64,000 bases of DNA, from contig JAEUKK010000121.1 of assembly GCA_016792625.1 (NCBI GenBank), positions 42,681 to 106,680 of the forward strand, read 5' to 3'. The DNA comes from Deltaproteobacteria bacterium. Its GTDB lineage: Bacteria; Myxococcota_A; UBA796; UBA2385. A program made the position numbers and the translations under genes. The notes under the pieces are model-generated. The model saw nothing but the letters and a program-made list of their open reading frames with translations, did no database searches and was not told the DNA's origin. Positions within the stretch are counted from its first letter, which is position 1. The number at the start of each line of letters is the position of its first letter. Of the stretch, positions 34,424 to 43,509 are shown in pieces.

Positions 34424-36334
34424 TCAGCCACCCTGCAATTTCGGGTGGGCACGGAGCTTGGGGTCATCGTTCAGGAGGGCCTCGGCCTCGGCGTCCCGGC
34501 CCATGCTGCGCAGCAGCTTGACCAACTTCACGCCCGTGGCGGTGCGGTCACCGGGCACCTTGTAGGCAGCCATCAGCGAATTGACGGCCCCGGCGCGGTC
34601 ATCGACCTTGAGCTGCCAGTCGGCCAGATCGCGCCACGAGGGGAAGTGCAGCGGGAACTGCCGGGTGACCTCGCGCATGTGGCGGATGGCGGTGGGCCAG
34701 TCCTCGCGGCGGGCGGCGATGTAGGCCAGCCAGGAGTGGGCCCCCATATCGTCGGGCCAGTCCGCGAGAACGGCGTGATAGAGGGCCTGTGCCTCGTCCA
34801 GCCGCCCCTCTTCAAAGGCCAGGTTCGCGTCGGTATAGGTGCACCAGGTCTCACTGGCCGCCGAGGGCAGGTGGATGGGCACGAGCTGGGTCGCCGGCAC
34901 CAGCAGCAGCGAGGCGAGGCTGAGGGCACTCCCACCGAACAGGGCCCGGGCCGCCTCGAGCGGCGGGGTCGGCGGCTGACCGGGGGCGGCGCGCCAGGGC
35001 CAGCGCTCGATCATCATCGCCACGCCCACGCCGGCGAGCAGCGTGAGGGCGGGCCAGGTCGCGACCCGGTAGCGGTCGCTGACCAGGAAGAGCTGCAAGG
35101 GCAAGTGCAGCGTCAGCCACGTGATCCCCAGCACCCACGACCATCGGGGGAGGCCGTCTCCGCGGGGGGCCCCGAGCGGCCGGCGCTGCAGCGCGAGCCA
35201 GCCCAGCCAAGCGGCAGAGAGCACCATCCCATAGCGGACGGGGGCCCAGCGCAGCCACGCGAGGGCCTGACCTGACCGGGTACGGCAGCGGAGGTCTTCA
35301 TTGCGGGGGATCTCGGTGTCGTGCAGGCCCCAGCGCAGCTTGGTGAGCTGCACCCGCAGCGCCCCGCCCGGGTCGGCCCCGACCTCAGAGGCGAGGCGCC
35401 CCCGCCAATAGGCGTTGCGGGCGGGCAGGTCGCGGTCATCGGGCTCGGCGTCCAGCACGAGCTTGCGGAAGGGCAGCCCCGCGCGCAGGAAGGCCACCTC
35501 CTCCATCCGGGGGCTGTTGCCGAGGTAGAGGTTCAAGCCCGCGTTGTGGCTGACCAGCTCGAAGACACCGAACTGGCGGTAATTGTGCAGCGTGGTCGGC
35601 GCGAGGGGCAGCGCGAGGCCGAGCGCGAGCGCCCCCGCCGCGAGGCCGCGCTGCAGGCCGGGGCCCGCCCCGCCAGCCACCACGCTGGGGATGAGCCCGA
35701 GGCCGACCATCGCGGCGCAGCCCAGGCCCAACAGCAGGTGGGTGGGGTGCAGGGCGGCGGCGATGCCCAGCGCGAGCCCAGCGACCAGCAGGCGGAGGGC
35801 CCCGGGCGCGCGTGCGGGCAGCAGCAGCGCGCAGAGGGCGCCCACCACGGCCGCCCCCGTCCACGCCGGGGTGAGGATGTCGAGCGCGAACAGGACCACC
35901 GTCGGGTACAGTCCAAAGAGCAGCGCGGCGACCCGGCCCACCCAGCGCAGACCCAGATCGGCGCCGATGCGGCGCCCGAGCGCGAGCACGCCCAGGGTCG
36001 ATAGCAGGCTGAGCCCGACCTGCCAGACGCGTGTGAGGGTGAGGGAGAGGCCGCCGGTCAGCCCGCCGAGCACCGACAACAGGTAGGGATAGGCCGGTGG
36101 CTGGTAGTAGCCCTCGGCGAAGGGGTCATCGCCGCGGAGCAAAGCTTGCGCCTGATCCCAGTAGACGAAGGCATCGACCATCGGGTGCCGTGCTGCCGCC
36201 GTGCCGCTGTAGAGCTGCAAGGCGAGCAGGTGAACGACGGCCACGAGGCCCAAGGCCAGCAGGTCGGGCCAAGCCCAGGGCGCGGGCGCGGCCCGCTCGG
36301 CGGTGGGCGGTGGCTGGGGCGCGGCGTCCGACAT
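34424..36334 (-). CDS. GT39/ArnT-like membrane glycosyltransferase with C-terminal TPR repeats
   Basis: A 636-residue membrane protein. About 11 hydrophobic segments run from residue 27 to 480. An acidic/aromatic start of the first external loop (VDAFVYWDQAQALL) is like the catalytic Asp region of dolichyl-phosphate-mannose/ArnT (GT-C) enzymes. After the last helix (~residue 480), TPR-like pairs appear (NLAFEEGRLDEAQALYHAVL; WPTAIRHMREVTRQF). A GT-C domain fused to TPRs would glycosylate lipids or proteins at the membrane using lipid-linked sugar. The ATG at 36334 follows GAGGAGCC. It is co-directional with the SNF2 gene. Confidence 0.72.
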   Translation of the reverse strand: MSDAAPQPPPTAERAAPAPWAWPDLLALGLVAVVHLLALQLYSGTAAARHPMVDAFVYWDQAQALLRGDDPFAEGYYQPPAYPYLLSVLGGLTGGLSLTLTRVWQVGLSLLSTLGVLALGRRIGADLGLRWVGRVAALLFGLYPTVVLFALDILTPAWTGAAVVGALCALLLPARAPGALRLLVAGLALGIAAALHPTHLLLGLGCAAMVGLGLIPSVVAGGAGPGLQRGLAAGALALGLALPLAPTTLHNYRQFGVFELVSHNAGLNLYLGNSPRMEEVAFLRAGLPFRKLVLDAEPDDRDLPARNAYWRGRLASEVGADPGGALRVQLTKLRWGLHDTEIPRNEDLRCRTRSGQALAWLRWAPVRYGMVLSAAWLGWLALQRRPLGAPRGDGLPRWSWVLGITWLTLHLPLQLFLVSDRYRVATWPALTLLAGVGVAMMIERWPWRAAPGQPPTPPLEAARALFGGSALSLASLLLVPATQLVPIHLPSAASETWCTYTDANLAFEEGRLDEAQALYHAVLADWPDDMGAHSWLAYIAARREDWPTAIRHMREVTRQFPLHFPSWRDLADWQLKVDDRAGAVNSLMAAYKVPGDRTATGVKLVKLLRSMGRDAEAEALLNDDPKLRAHPKLQGG

Positions 36335-36482
36335 CGGGGCTCCTCAGGGCGCCTATGGCGCGGCGTTCCGTCGCTCTGGGCGCCAAAGCGCCGACCGGCT
36401 GTGCCTTTACTCCGCCCTCCCCGGTCTGTCACAGCGCCTGTCGCCGCCCGCGTGCTATGCGCCCGGCCCGCCGAGGTGCCCC

Positions 36483-37658
36483 CTGAGCCGCCACCCTTTT
36501 GATCGCGTCGAGCGCCTGACCCTCACCGCCGACACCCTCGGGCCCGTCTCGCGCGGCCACCCCTGGGTCTACGCGGGCGGGGTGGTCGAGAAGGTGCCGC
36601 CGCCCGGCACGCCCGTCCAGCTGCTCGACGCGAAGGGCCGGCCGGCCGCCTTTGGCCTCACCGACGCCGGCGACGTCGTCGTGCGCGTGCTCGGCCGCCA
36701 CGCCGAGCCCATCCCCGCGCTCATCGCGGCGCGGGTGGCCTCGGCGCTGGCCCACCGCGCCCGCGTGATCCCGCCCGAAACCGACGCCTACCGGCTGCTG
36801 CACGGCGAAGGCGACGGGCTGCCCGGGGTGGTGGTCGACCGCTACGGCGAGGTGGGCGTGCTGCGCCTCTACTCCGGGTGTTGGGAGCCCCACCTACCCG
36901 CGCTCATTGACGCGCTGATGGCTGTTCCCGGCATGCGATCGCTGCTGCGGCGCCTCGGCGTGCGCCGGGTCGACGGGGACTCCGGCGCGGTGATGGCGGC
37001 GGGCGCGCCTGCGCCGGAGCGGCTCGTGGTGCAGGAGTATGGGCTGCGCTTTGTGGTCCGGCCGTACACCGGCCAAAAGACCGGGCTTTTCCTCGATCAA
37101 CGCGAGCACCGGCGGTGGATCGGCGGGGTCAGCGCCGACGCCACCGTGCTCAACCTCTTCGCGTACACCGGCGGCTTTAGCGTCTACGCCGCCGCTTTGG
37201 GCGCGAAGCGGGTGGTGACCGTCGACATCTCGGCCCCGGCCATCGAGGACGCCCGCGAGAACTTCCGCCTCAACGGCCTGGATCCGGCGGCCCACGGTTT
37301 TGAGGTGCGCGACGTGTTCACCGCCACCAAAGAGGCGCTGGGTGGGCCATTCTCGGTGGTGGTCTGCGACCCCCCTGCGCTCAGCCACGACAAGAAGGCC
37401 GACGGCAACGCACGGGCTGGCTACCGCGATCTGGCGACCCTGGCCGGCCAGCTGGTCGCGCCCGACGGGCTTTTGGCGACGGCGAGCTGCACCGCGCGCC
37501 TCAGCCAAGACAAATGGGAAGAAGCCGTGCGCGAGGGCCTGCGCAAAGCTGGCCGGTGGAGCTGGGTCTGGCGGGCCGCCGAGCCGCCCGACCACCCCGT
37601 CGCCCTCGACCACATCGAGGGGCGCTACCTCAAATTCGCCGCCCTCCGCCGCCGCTGA
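36483..37658 (+). CDS. rlmI: RlmI-like 23S rRNA cytosine-C5 methyltransferase
   Basis: A 391-residue PUA-plus-methyltransferase protein. The N-terminal PUA-like part has SRGHPWVYAGGVV near residue 20. The catalytic part has FFVDQR-like LFLDQREHR, the SAM loop VLNLFAYTGGFSVYAA, VTVDISAPAIEDARENF, and the catalytic loop VVCDPPALSHDKK, then ATASCTARLS. This order fits RlmI/RlmK-type enzymes (RlmI forms m5C1962). No ATG, GTG or TTG lies in the first region. The conserved PUA start is reached only from the CTG at 36483 (GAGGTGCCCC upstream) or from a GTG that would overlap the divergent gene. So a CTG start is likely but uncertain. Confidence 0.82.
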   Translation: MSRHPFDRVERLTLTADTLGPVSRGHPWVYAGGVVEKVPPPGTPVQLLDAKGRPAAFGLTDAGDVVVRVLGRHAEPIPALIAARVASALAHRARVIPPETDAYRLLHGEGDGLPGVVVDRYGEVGVLRLYSGCWEPHLPALIDALMAVPGMRSLLRRLGVRRVDGDSGAVMAAGAPAPERLVVQEYGLRFVVRPYTGQKTGLFLDQREHRRWIGGVSADATVLNLFAYTGGFSVYAAALGAKRVVTVDISAPAIEDARENFRLNGLDPAAHGFEVRDVFTATKEALGGPFSVVVCDPPALSHDKKADGNARAGYRDLATLAGQLVAPDGLLATASCTARLSQDKWEEAVREGLRKAGRWSWVWRAAEPPDHPVALDHIEGRYLKFAALRRR

Positions 37659-37749
37659 GCGCGCCAGGAACGACGCGCAGGACTTCAATTTCGTGCGCTG
37701 CTCCCTTGAGCTGCGGCCGCAACTGCAGGGCCCCGAGTGGGCCCTCTGC

Positions 37750-37755
37750 TATGCT
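37750..37755 (+). promoter_or_regulatory. Candidate -10 box of the kinase gene
   Basis: TATGCT lies 45 bases before the TTG start, in otherwise GC-rich sequence. It matches four of six bases of the -10 consensus. No clear -35 is present at 17 bases. Confidence 0.3.
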
Positions 37756-37799
37756 GGCCCCACCGCGCACCGCCCTCCCCCGCTGCCCTGGAGCCCGCC

Positions 37800-39719
37800 T
37801 TGTCGCCCCCGGCCGGCTATCCCCGCCCCTACGGCAGCTACATGCTGCTCGAGCCGCTTGGGCAAGGCGGGATGTCCGAGGTCGAGCTGGCGCGGCGCTC
37901 CGTCGACGCCTCAGGCTACCTGCGCTTCCTCGTGATCAAGCGCATCCACAGCCGGCACACGGGCGACGAGGGCTTCGTCCGCATGTTCCAGGACGAGGCG
38001 CGGATCAACGCCGAGCTCCAGCACGAGAACATCGCGCAGGTCTACGACTTCGGCCGCGAGGGCGACGAGTGGTACCTCGCGATGGAGTACGTGCCGGGCG
38101 TCGATCTGCGCCAGCTCCAGCGGGCCCTGGCCCAGGCCGGCGAGGGGCTGCCGGCCAGCGTGAGCCTGCGCGTCATCTGTGACGTGCTCGACGCGCTTCA
38201 GTACGCCCACCACCGGGTCGACACCTACGGCCGGCCGATGCGCATCGTCCACCGCGACGTCAACCCGCGCAACGTCATGGTCTCGGTGCGGGGCGAGGTC
38301 AAGCTCATCGACTTCGGCGTGGCCAAGGCCGACACCCGCAGCGAGCAGACCCAAGGCCACGCCATCAAGGGCAAGTTCGCCTACATGGCCCCCGAGCAGA
38401 TCGAGGCCACCCGGCCGGTCGACGGGCGGGCCGACCTCTACGCCATCGGCCTCATCCTGCACGAGCTGCTGACCGGCGGGCACCCCTTCTCGGGCCTCAG
38501 CGAGGTCCAGGTCATCCACCGGGTGCTCTCGGGGCGGATCACCCCCCTGCCCGAGACCCTGCCCGCCGAGCTCCGCGCCGTGCATGATCGCGCGCTGGCC
38601 GCTGATCCCGACGCACGCTTCCCCGATGCGCGTGAGATGCGCGTGGCGCTTGAGCAGGCGGCGGCGGGCGTGGGCGGCCTCGCCAGCCGCGAGCAGCTCG
38701 CCGCATTTCTGCGCCGGGCGGCCCCCGCGGCCATTGAGGCGGTCACCGCCCGGCTCGCCCGCTACCGCGACCAGCAGGCCATCGCCGCGCCGGTCCCCCC
38801 GCGGAGCGGTCCACCTGCCCCCGAGGGCTGGGGGGAGGCCTCGGGCAGCGGCAGCAGCCGCTCAGGCGGCGAGCGCAGCCGATCGGGAGGGGAGCGCAGC
38901 CGCGCCGGCGACGAGCGCAGCCGGTCAGGAGGGGAGCGCAGCCGCGCCGGCGACGAGCGCAGCGGCAGCCTGCCCTCGGTGAGCCGCGCGGCCGCCGGCC
39001 CGATCGACGCGCAGAGCTTGGTCGCCCGGCACACCCAGGGCGGGCCGAGGGCCGCAGACGCCGAGGTCCCCCCTGCCGCGCCGCGCAGCTCGGCGGCCCT
39101 ACCCATCGGGATTGGCGTGGCGGTCGGCCTTCTCATCGCGGTGCTCGGCGTGGCGGTCGCCGCCGCCTTGGTCCTGCCGAGCTTAATGCCCCCGCCGGCC
39201 GCCGACGCGGTGGCGATCCCGACGCCCAGCCCGCTCCCGCCGCCCGGCGCCGCACCTGCGCCAGCGACCACGCCCGAACCGGCCGCGCCCGAACCCGCGC
39301 CGGCCCCGGTGGCCGAGCCCGAGAAGGGCCGCCCAAAGGGCAAAGAGAAGCAGGCGCCGGCCCCGGGCAAAGAGCGACCCGCGCCCGCCCCGGGCCCAGC
39401 GCCTGCGCCTGGGCCCGCCCCGGCCAGCGCCCCGGTCCCCGACAGCGCGCCTGCCCCGTCCAGCGCGCCCGCGCCCAGCAGCGCGCCCGCGCCCGCCCCC
39501 GAGGCGGCGCCCTCTGCCCAGTACGGCTTCGTCTCGGTCACCGCCAAGATCCCCGGCAGCCGCGTCTTTATCGACGGGGCGGCCGTGGGCACCGCGCCGC
39601 TGCGCTCCCACCGGGTCACGGTGGGGCGGCACGAGCTGCGGGTGGTGGCCCCCGACGGCACCGCCGCGACCCGCACGGTCACCGTCGACGTGGGCAAGAA
39701 CGCCGTCTCCCAGTTCTGA
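37800..39719 (+). CDS. Transmembrane Ser/Thr protein kinase with PEGA-like domain
   Basis: A 639-residue Hanks-type kinase. The N-terminal catalytic domain (~10-290) has the Gly loop LGQGGMSEV, VIKRI (catalytic Lys), HRDVNPRN (catalytic loop, Asp ~151), DFGVAKA (~171) and APEQ. Two Ser/Arg/Gly-rich repeats follow (residues ~360-395). One membrane helix is at ~434-462 (IGIGVAVGLLIAVLGVAVAA). Next come Pro/Ala repeats (~480-570) and a C-terminal PEGA-like domain (GSRVFIDGAAVGTAP, RVTVGRHELRV). The kinase should be cytoplasmic and the PEGA part outside. The start is TTG at 37800 with CTGGAGC upstream. Confidence 0.9.
   Translation: MSPPAGYPRPYGSYMLLEPLGQGGMSEVELARRSVDASGYLRFLVIKRIHSRHTGDEGFVRMFQDEARINAELQHENIAQVYDFGREGDEWYLAMEYVPGVDLRQLQRALAQAGEGLPASVSLRVICDVLDALQYAHHRVDTYGRPMRIVHRDVNPRNVMVSVRGEVKLIDFGVAKADTRSEQTQGHAIKGKFAYMAPEQIEATRPVDGRADLYAIGLILHELLTGGHPFSGLSEVQVIHRVLSGRITPLPETLPAELRAVHDRALAADPDARFPDAREMRVALEQAAAGVGGLASREQLAAFLRRAAPAAIEAVTARLARYRDQQAIAAPVPPRSGPPAPEGWGEASGSGSSRSGGERSRSGGERSRAGDERSRSGGERSRAGDERSGSLPSVSRAAAGPIDAQSLVARHTQGGPRAADAEVPPAAPRSSAALPIGIGVAVGLLIAVLGVAVAAALVLPSLMPPPAADAVAIPTPSPLPPPGAAPAPATTPEPAAPEPAPAPVAEPEKGRPKGKEKQAPAPGKERPAPAPGPAPAPGPAPASAPVPDSAPAPSSAPAPSSAPAPAPEAAPSAQYGFVSVTAKIPGSRVFIDGAAVGTAPLRSHRVTVGRHELRVVAPDGTAATRTVTVDVGKNAVSQF
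38886..38963 (+). repeat. 42-bp direct repeat in kinase gene
   Basis: A 36-base identical unit occurs at 38886-38921 and 38928-38963 (period 42), with a weaker partial unit upstream. It encodes alternating SGGERSR and AGDERSR peptides in the juxtamembrane region. Confidence 0.8.
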
Positions 39720-39754
39720 GCCCAGCGCCCTCCCCCTCCAGCCCGAGGCGGCCC

Positions 39755-40711
39755 ATGTCCAGGCAGCCGACCCCCCTCCGCCCGCTGCTCCGCCTGCTCG
39801 GCGCGCTGCTCACCCTCCCCCTGAGCCTCGCGCTCCCCGAGGCCCAGGCGCGGGACACGGTGGTCATCCTCAAGTCGGACGATCTCGACGCCTATGACGC
39901 GCCCATCGACGTCTTCCGCGGGCAGATCGGCCGGCCGGTCGAGGTGCTCAACGTGGGCGGCGACAAGGCGACGGGCGAGCGCATCGCCGCCAGCCTCGCC
40001 GCCGATCCGCCGGTGGCGGTCTTCGCCCTCGGCGCAAAAGCGGCCTGGCTGGCCGCGCGTCGCTTGCCGCAGGTGCCGCTGGTGCACGCGATGGTGCTCG
40101 ACCCGGCCCGCTACGGGATCAGCGGGCCCGCGGTGGCCGGCGTCCGCATGCAGCCGCCCCCCGATCTGGTGCTCGCCCAGCTCCAGCTGCTGGCGCCCGA
40201 GGTCAAGCGGGTCGGCATCATGTTGTCGACCACCAACAATGACGCGATGGTCGGCGAGGCGATCCAAGCCGCCCGCAACGCCGGCTATACGGTGATCGCC
40301 CGGCGCCTGAGCAGCGAAAAAGACGTCCGCGCCGCGCTGCGCCGCCTCCCCAACGAGGTCGACGCCGTGTGGCTGCTGCCCGACCCGCTGGTCGTCACCC
40401 CGCGCAACTTCCAAGTGCTGCAAGCCGAGGCCGTCGCCGCGCGTGTGCCCGTCTTGGCCTACAGCGAGGGCCTCGTGCAGGCCGGCGCTCTGCTCTGTGT
40501 GGCGCCCGACCCCAACACCATCGGCCGCCTCGCCGCCGAGCAGCTCAAGCGCCACTTCGACGGCGAGAACATCGGCGTGCTCGGTGAAGCCGCGCCTGAC
40601 ACGGTGCGCGTGGTGCTCAACCGCGAGACCCAAGACGCCATCGGCTTGGTGATCGACCCGAGCCTGCTCGGCTTCGTCGACGCGGTCGTGCAGCGGCCCC
40701 GCAGCCGCTGA
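39755..40711 (+). CDS. ABC-type substrate-binding protein (ABC_sub_bind family)
   Basis: A 318-residue exported protein (signal LLTLPLSLALPEAQA). The pattern of the TrpX/PF04392 binding proteins is visible: two alpha/beta lobes with VAVFALGAKAAWLA, LVHAMVLDP, VKRVGIMLSTTNNDAMV and VDAVWLLPDPLVVTP. The C-terminal half has VPVLAYSEGLVQAGAL. Such proteins often bind amino acids or small nucleobases. No permease or ATPase gene is next to it, so it may act as a sensor or use a remote transporter. It is convergent with the TonB receptor gene, with a 4-base gap. Confidence 0.75.
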   Translation: MSRQPTPLRPLLRLLGALLTLPLSLALPEAQARDTVVILKSDDLDAYDAPIDVFRGQIGRPVEVLNVGGDKATGERIAASLAADPPVAVFALGAKAAWLAARRLPQVPLVHAMVLDPARYGISGPAVAGVRMQPPPDLVLAQLQLLAPEVKRVGIMLSTTNNDAMVGEAIQAARNAGYTVIARRLSSEKDVRAALRRLPNEVDAVWLLPDPLVVTPRNFQVLQAEAVAARVPVLAYSEGLVQAGALLCVAPDPNTIGRLAAEQLKRHFDGENIGVLGEAAPDTVRVVLNRETQDAIGLVIDPSLLGFVDAVVQRPRSR

Positions 40712-40715
40712 GCGC

Positions 40716-42899
40716 TCAGAAGGGCAGCTCGAGGCCGACCTGGATGGTGCGGCCCTCTCCCTGCAGATCATTGGGGTAGCGTGCCACCGTTCGACCGGCG
40801 TCGTTCGTCGTCGTCGCGTTGGCTTGGTCGTAGAAGGTCATCGTCGTGTACTCGGCGCCGAGAAGGTTGCGCACCGAGACGTCGGCCCGCACGCGCGAGC
40901 CGCCCAGCTCCTCGGTGGCGAGGCCAAGGTGCAGCAAGGTGTAGGGATCACCGTCAGGCAGCTTGCTCTGGGGCGCCCACTCCGCCCGGGGCTGGCGGCC
41001 GAAGGTGTCGGCGAGCAGGTGCAGGCGCACGCCGGCGACCAGCTCGCGGCCGAGCACCGCGTGCCCCATGAGCGGAGGAAAGCCGTACTGCTCGCGATCT
41101 TCGGAGACATCTTGCGCAGCGGTGGCCGAGCCGGAGAGGTCGACCGTCCAGGCGCCGGGGTTCCAGCTCCACTGGGCCTCTGCGCCGAGGATGTTGGTCT
41201 GGCCGCTGTTCCCGTAGAAGTCGGTGCCCAGCGGGCCATCGGAGGGGCCCTTGAGCGTGCTGATCTCATCGCGGATGAAGCTGCCAAATCCCGCGACCCG
41301 CAGCTCCATCGCCCGCATGGGGTTGACCGTGACCTCGGCCTCAACCGTATCGATGGTCTCGGGCCGCAGCTGATCGTTGCCCGCGACGAAGTTGTTGACC
41401 CCCTCGTCATCTTGGGTGACCGTCACCAGCAGCTCGCGGGCGTTGGGCGCGCGGAAGGCCCGCCCGTACAGCAGCTTGAGCACCGCGACATCGCTGGGGA
41501 GGAACAACACGCCCGCCCGGGGCGTGGCGTAGGGCCCAAAATAGCTGTGCACGTCGAGGCGGCCGCCCGCGGTGAGCTGCAGCCACCAGGCCGCGTTCAG
41601 CGTGTGTTGGGCGTAGACATAGAGGTCGGATATCTGCGCGTCGGGGTCGCGCACCGAGAAGCCCGAAGGCTCCTCGGGCACGCCCTCGCCGTCCTGAAAG
41701 GTGTCGTCGCGCAGCTTCTGCACCCGCACGACGTCAATGCCCGCGCCTGCCACCGTGTGGTTGCGGGTGTTGGGCCGGGCCTCAAAGCTCAGCCCGCCGC
41801 CGTAGGCCGAGGTCAGCTTCTCAGCCTCGACCAAGGTCGACTTCAGCGTGGTGCTCAGCGTTCCGTCGTCGGCCTGGACGGTCTCGGGGTCGGAGAAGAA
41901 GGCGTAGTGCGACGAGTTGTCGTAGCGCTGGTGGTAGACGCTCGGCGTCAGGCTGCCCCAGCCACCCAGCCGCTGTGTGTAGGAGAGGCTGGCCATCGTG
42001 TTGCGGTAGGCGAGCCAAAATGTATCATCATCCTGCAGGATGACGCCGAGCGCGCTGTCTTGGGGCTGCGTATAGTAGGTGTGTTGGTAATCAATGACGT
42101 CAACCTTGGCCCGCACACCGGCGACGTTGAGGTCAAAGCTCGCCGACAAGGCTTGGCGTGGCGCGGTGCCCACCACGTTTCGTTCACCTTCGGCGTTGGC
42201 GTCGAGGCCGTCGCCGTCGATCTGCAGGGCCCGGGCGTGGGCGCGCAGCTCGACCGGCAGGCGCCCGGTGCCCAGCTCTTCGGCGTAGACCGCGCTGAGG
42301 CCGCGCCGGCCGTCGTTCCCGACCACCCCGCGCACAAAACCGCCGTGCAGGTCCGATGCCTTGTAGGTCACGACGTTGATCACGCCGGCGAAGGCGTTCG
42401 TGCCGTAGACCGCCGAGCCTGGGCCCTTGATGAGCTCGACCTGCTTGATGACCTCAAGCGGCAGGTACTCGTCGATCCAGGCGTGGGTGTAGACGCCGTC
42501 GTACCAGGGCACCCCGTCGACCAAGAGCAAGAACTTATTGTTGTCAGGGCTGACCACGCCGCGAAACCACGCCACCGAGCGGCCTTCTTGGGCGGGGCTC
42601 ACATAGACGCCAGGGATGGACTGCAGAAGATCGGACAGCTTCCGATAGCCCCGCTCGCGGATCTGCTTGTCGGTGACCAAGGTGACGATGCTGGGCGCGT
42701 CGCGCACGTTCTCGGCGGATCGGCTGGCCACGGTGACCACCCGCTGCTCGGCCCGGAACAGGTCGGCGTCGTCGGGCTCGGTGAAGGGGTCGACCGCGTC
42801 TTTGGCAACGGCAGGAGCGGATGCGCCCAAAATACCGACCCACACGACGGAAACGCCGAGGTAGCAGAGGGAAGGGCGGCGGAGGGAGGGGGCGCGCAT
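40716..42899 (-). CDS. TonB-dependent outer-membrane receptor
   Basis: A 727-residue receptor with signal peptide (LCYLGVSVVWVGILGASAPA). The plug domain spans about residues 60-175 (VRDAPSIVTLVTDKQIRERG, LSDLLQSIPGVYVSP; GPGSAVYGTNAFAGVINVVT). The 22-strand barrel ends in F (GLELPF). The plug motifs match the vitamin B12/siderophore group of TonB receptors, and no classical TonB box is obvious after the signal. It should import a scarce metal complex or cofactor across the outer membrane. The ATG at 42899 follows CCGGAGCC. The adjacent binding protein gene is convergent. Confidence 0.9.
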   Translation of the reverse strand: MRAPSLRRPSLCYLGVSVVWVGILGASAPAVAKDAVDPFTEPDDADLFRAEQRVVTVASRSAENVRDAPSIVTLVTDKQIRERGYRKLSDLLQSIPGVYVSPAQEGRSVAWFRGVVSPDNNKFLLLVDGVPWYDGVYTHAWIDEYLPLEVIKQVELIKGPGSAVYGTNAFAGVINVVTYKASDLHGGFVRGVVGNDGRRGLSAVYAEELGTGRLPVELRAHARALQIDGDGLDANAEGERNVVGTAPRQALSASFDLNVAGVRAKVDVIDYQHTYYTQPQDSALGVILQDDDTFWLAYRNTMASLSYTQRLGGWGSLTPSVYHQRYDNSSHYAFFSDPETVQADDGTLSTTLKSTLVEAEKLTSAYGGGLSFEARPNTRNHTVAGAGIDVVRVQKLRDDTFQDGEGVPEEPSGFSVRDPDAQISDLYVYAQHTLNAAWWLQLTAGGRLDVHSYFGPYATPRAGVLFLPSDVAVLKLLYGRAFRAPNARELLVTVTQDDEGVNNFVAGNDQLRPETIDTVEAEVTVNPMRAMELRVAGFGSFIRDEISTLKGPSDGPLGTDFYGNSGQTNILGAEAQWSWNPGAWTVDLSGSATAAQDVSEDREQYGFPPLMGHAVLGRELVAGVRLHLLADTFGRQPRAEWAPQSKLPDGDPYTLLHLGLATEELGGSRVRADVSVRNLLGAEYTTMTFYDQANATTTNDAGRTVARYPNDLQGEGRTIQVGLELPF

Positions 42900-43509
42900 G
42901 GGGGCTCCGGCGGGGGCGCCCGACTATCGCACGCGGTGGCCGTCGCGGGCGGGCCGGAGCGGCGCCCGTTGACGCGCCCCCCGCACCGTGCGACATTCGC
43001 GCTGCAAAGCGCACCGCGCCCGGTCCAGCTGTCGCCCGCCCCAATGGAGTGGGCGCCCCACGCTGAACCGAGCGCTCCGCCCGGAAGATGTGCGTCGCCT
43101 GCCCCCGCGGGGTCGGGCGCGCCTCCTCCGAAGCGAGGCGGGGTGAGCAGGCGCGGCCCCCGGCCGAACCCGTCCTCTCCGCGGCTCCCGTGTCGACGCC
43201 CCCGCGCCCCGCGCGGCTCCTCCGGTCGACCCAGCGAGCTCTCCGCGCAGCGCCCCCTTCCCCTCACCCTCTCCGGGCAGACCACCGCCGACGTACGCGG
43301 GCGCCCTGGACCGCCGGGGCACCGCCGCCCTCCGCCGAAGCGACGGTCTGCAGGCCATCTTCCACTATTCAACCCGTGCCCACCGCGAGGATGCGCGTGA
43401 AGCCCTCCGCCCCGACCGCCCACCTTCGTGGCCCCCTGCCCTGTGCAGGCGCGGCCCGGCGTGGTGTTGTGCGCGGAGCGGCCCTCGGGTCGGCACCTTG
43501 GAGATCACT
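42900..43509. other. Non-coding gap with long leader of rng
   Basis: No frame here has gene-like composition. It holds a candidate promoter on the plus strand: TTGACG (42969-42974), 17 bases, then GACATT (42992-42997). A 5-bp hairpin with GCAA loop follows (42999-43012). A start near 43004 would give a ~500-base leader before rng. The receptor promoter should lie near 42910-42930 on the other strand. Confidence 0.4.
42969..42997 (+). promoter_or_regulatory. Candidate promoter of rng
   Basis: TTGACG (-35, five of six) and GACATT (-10, three of six) are spaced by 17 bases, 513 bases upstream of the rng start. The weak -10 makes this tentative. Confidence 0.3.

Noticed and set aside
32117..35275. 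Plus-strand open frame of about 1050 codons
   Set aside because: It overlaps the SNF2 and glycosyltransferase genes and has the composition of a high-GC shadow frame.
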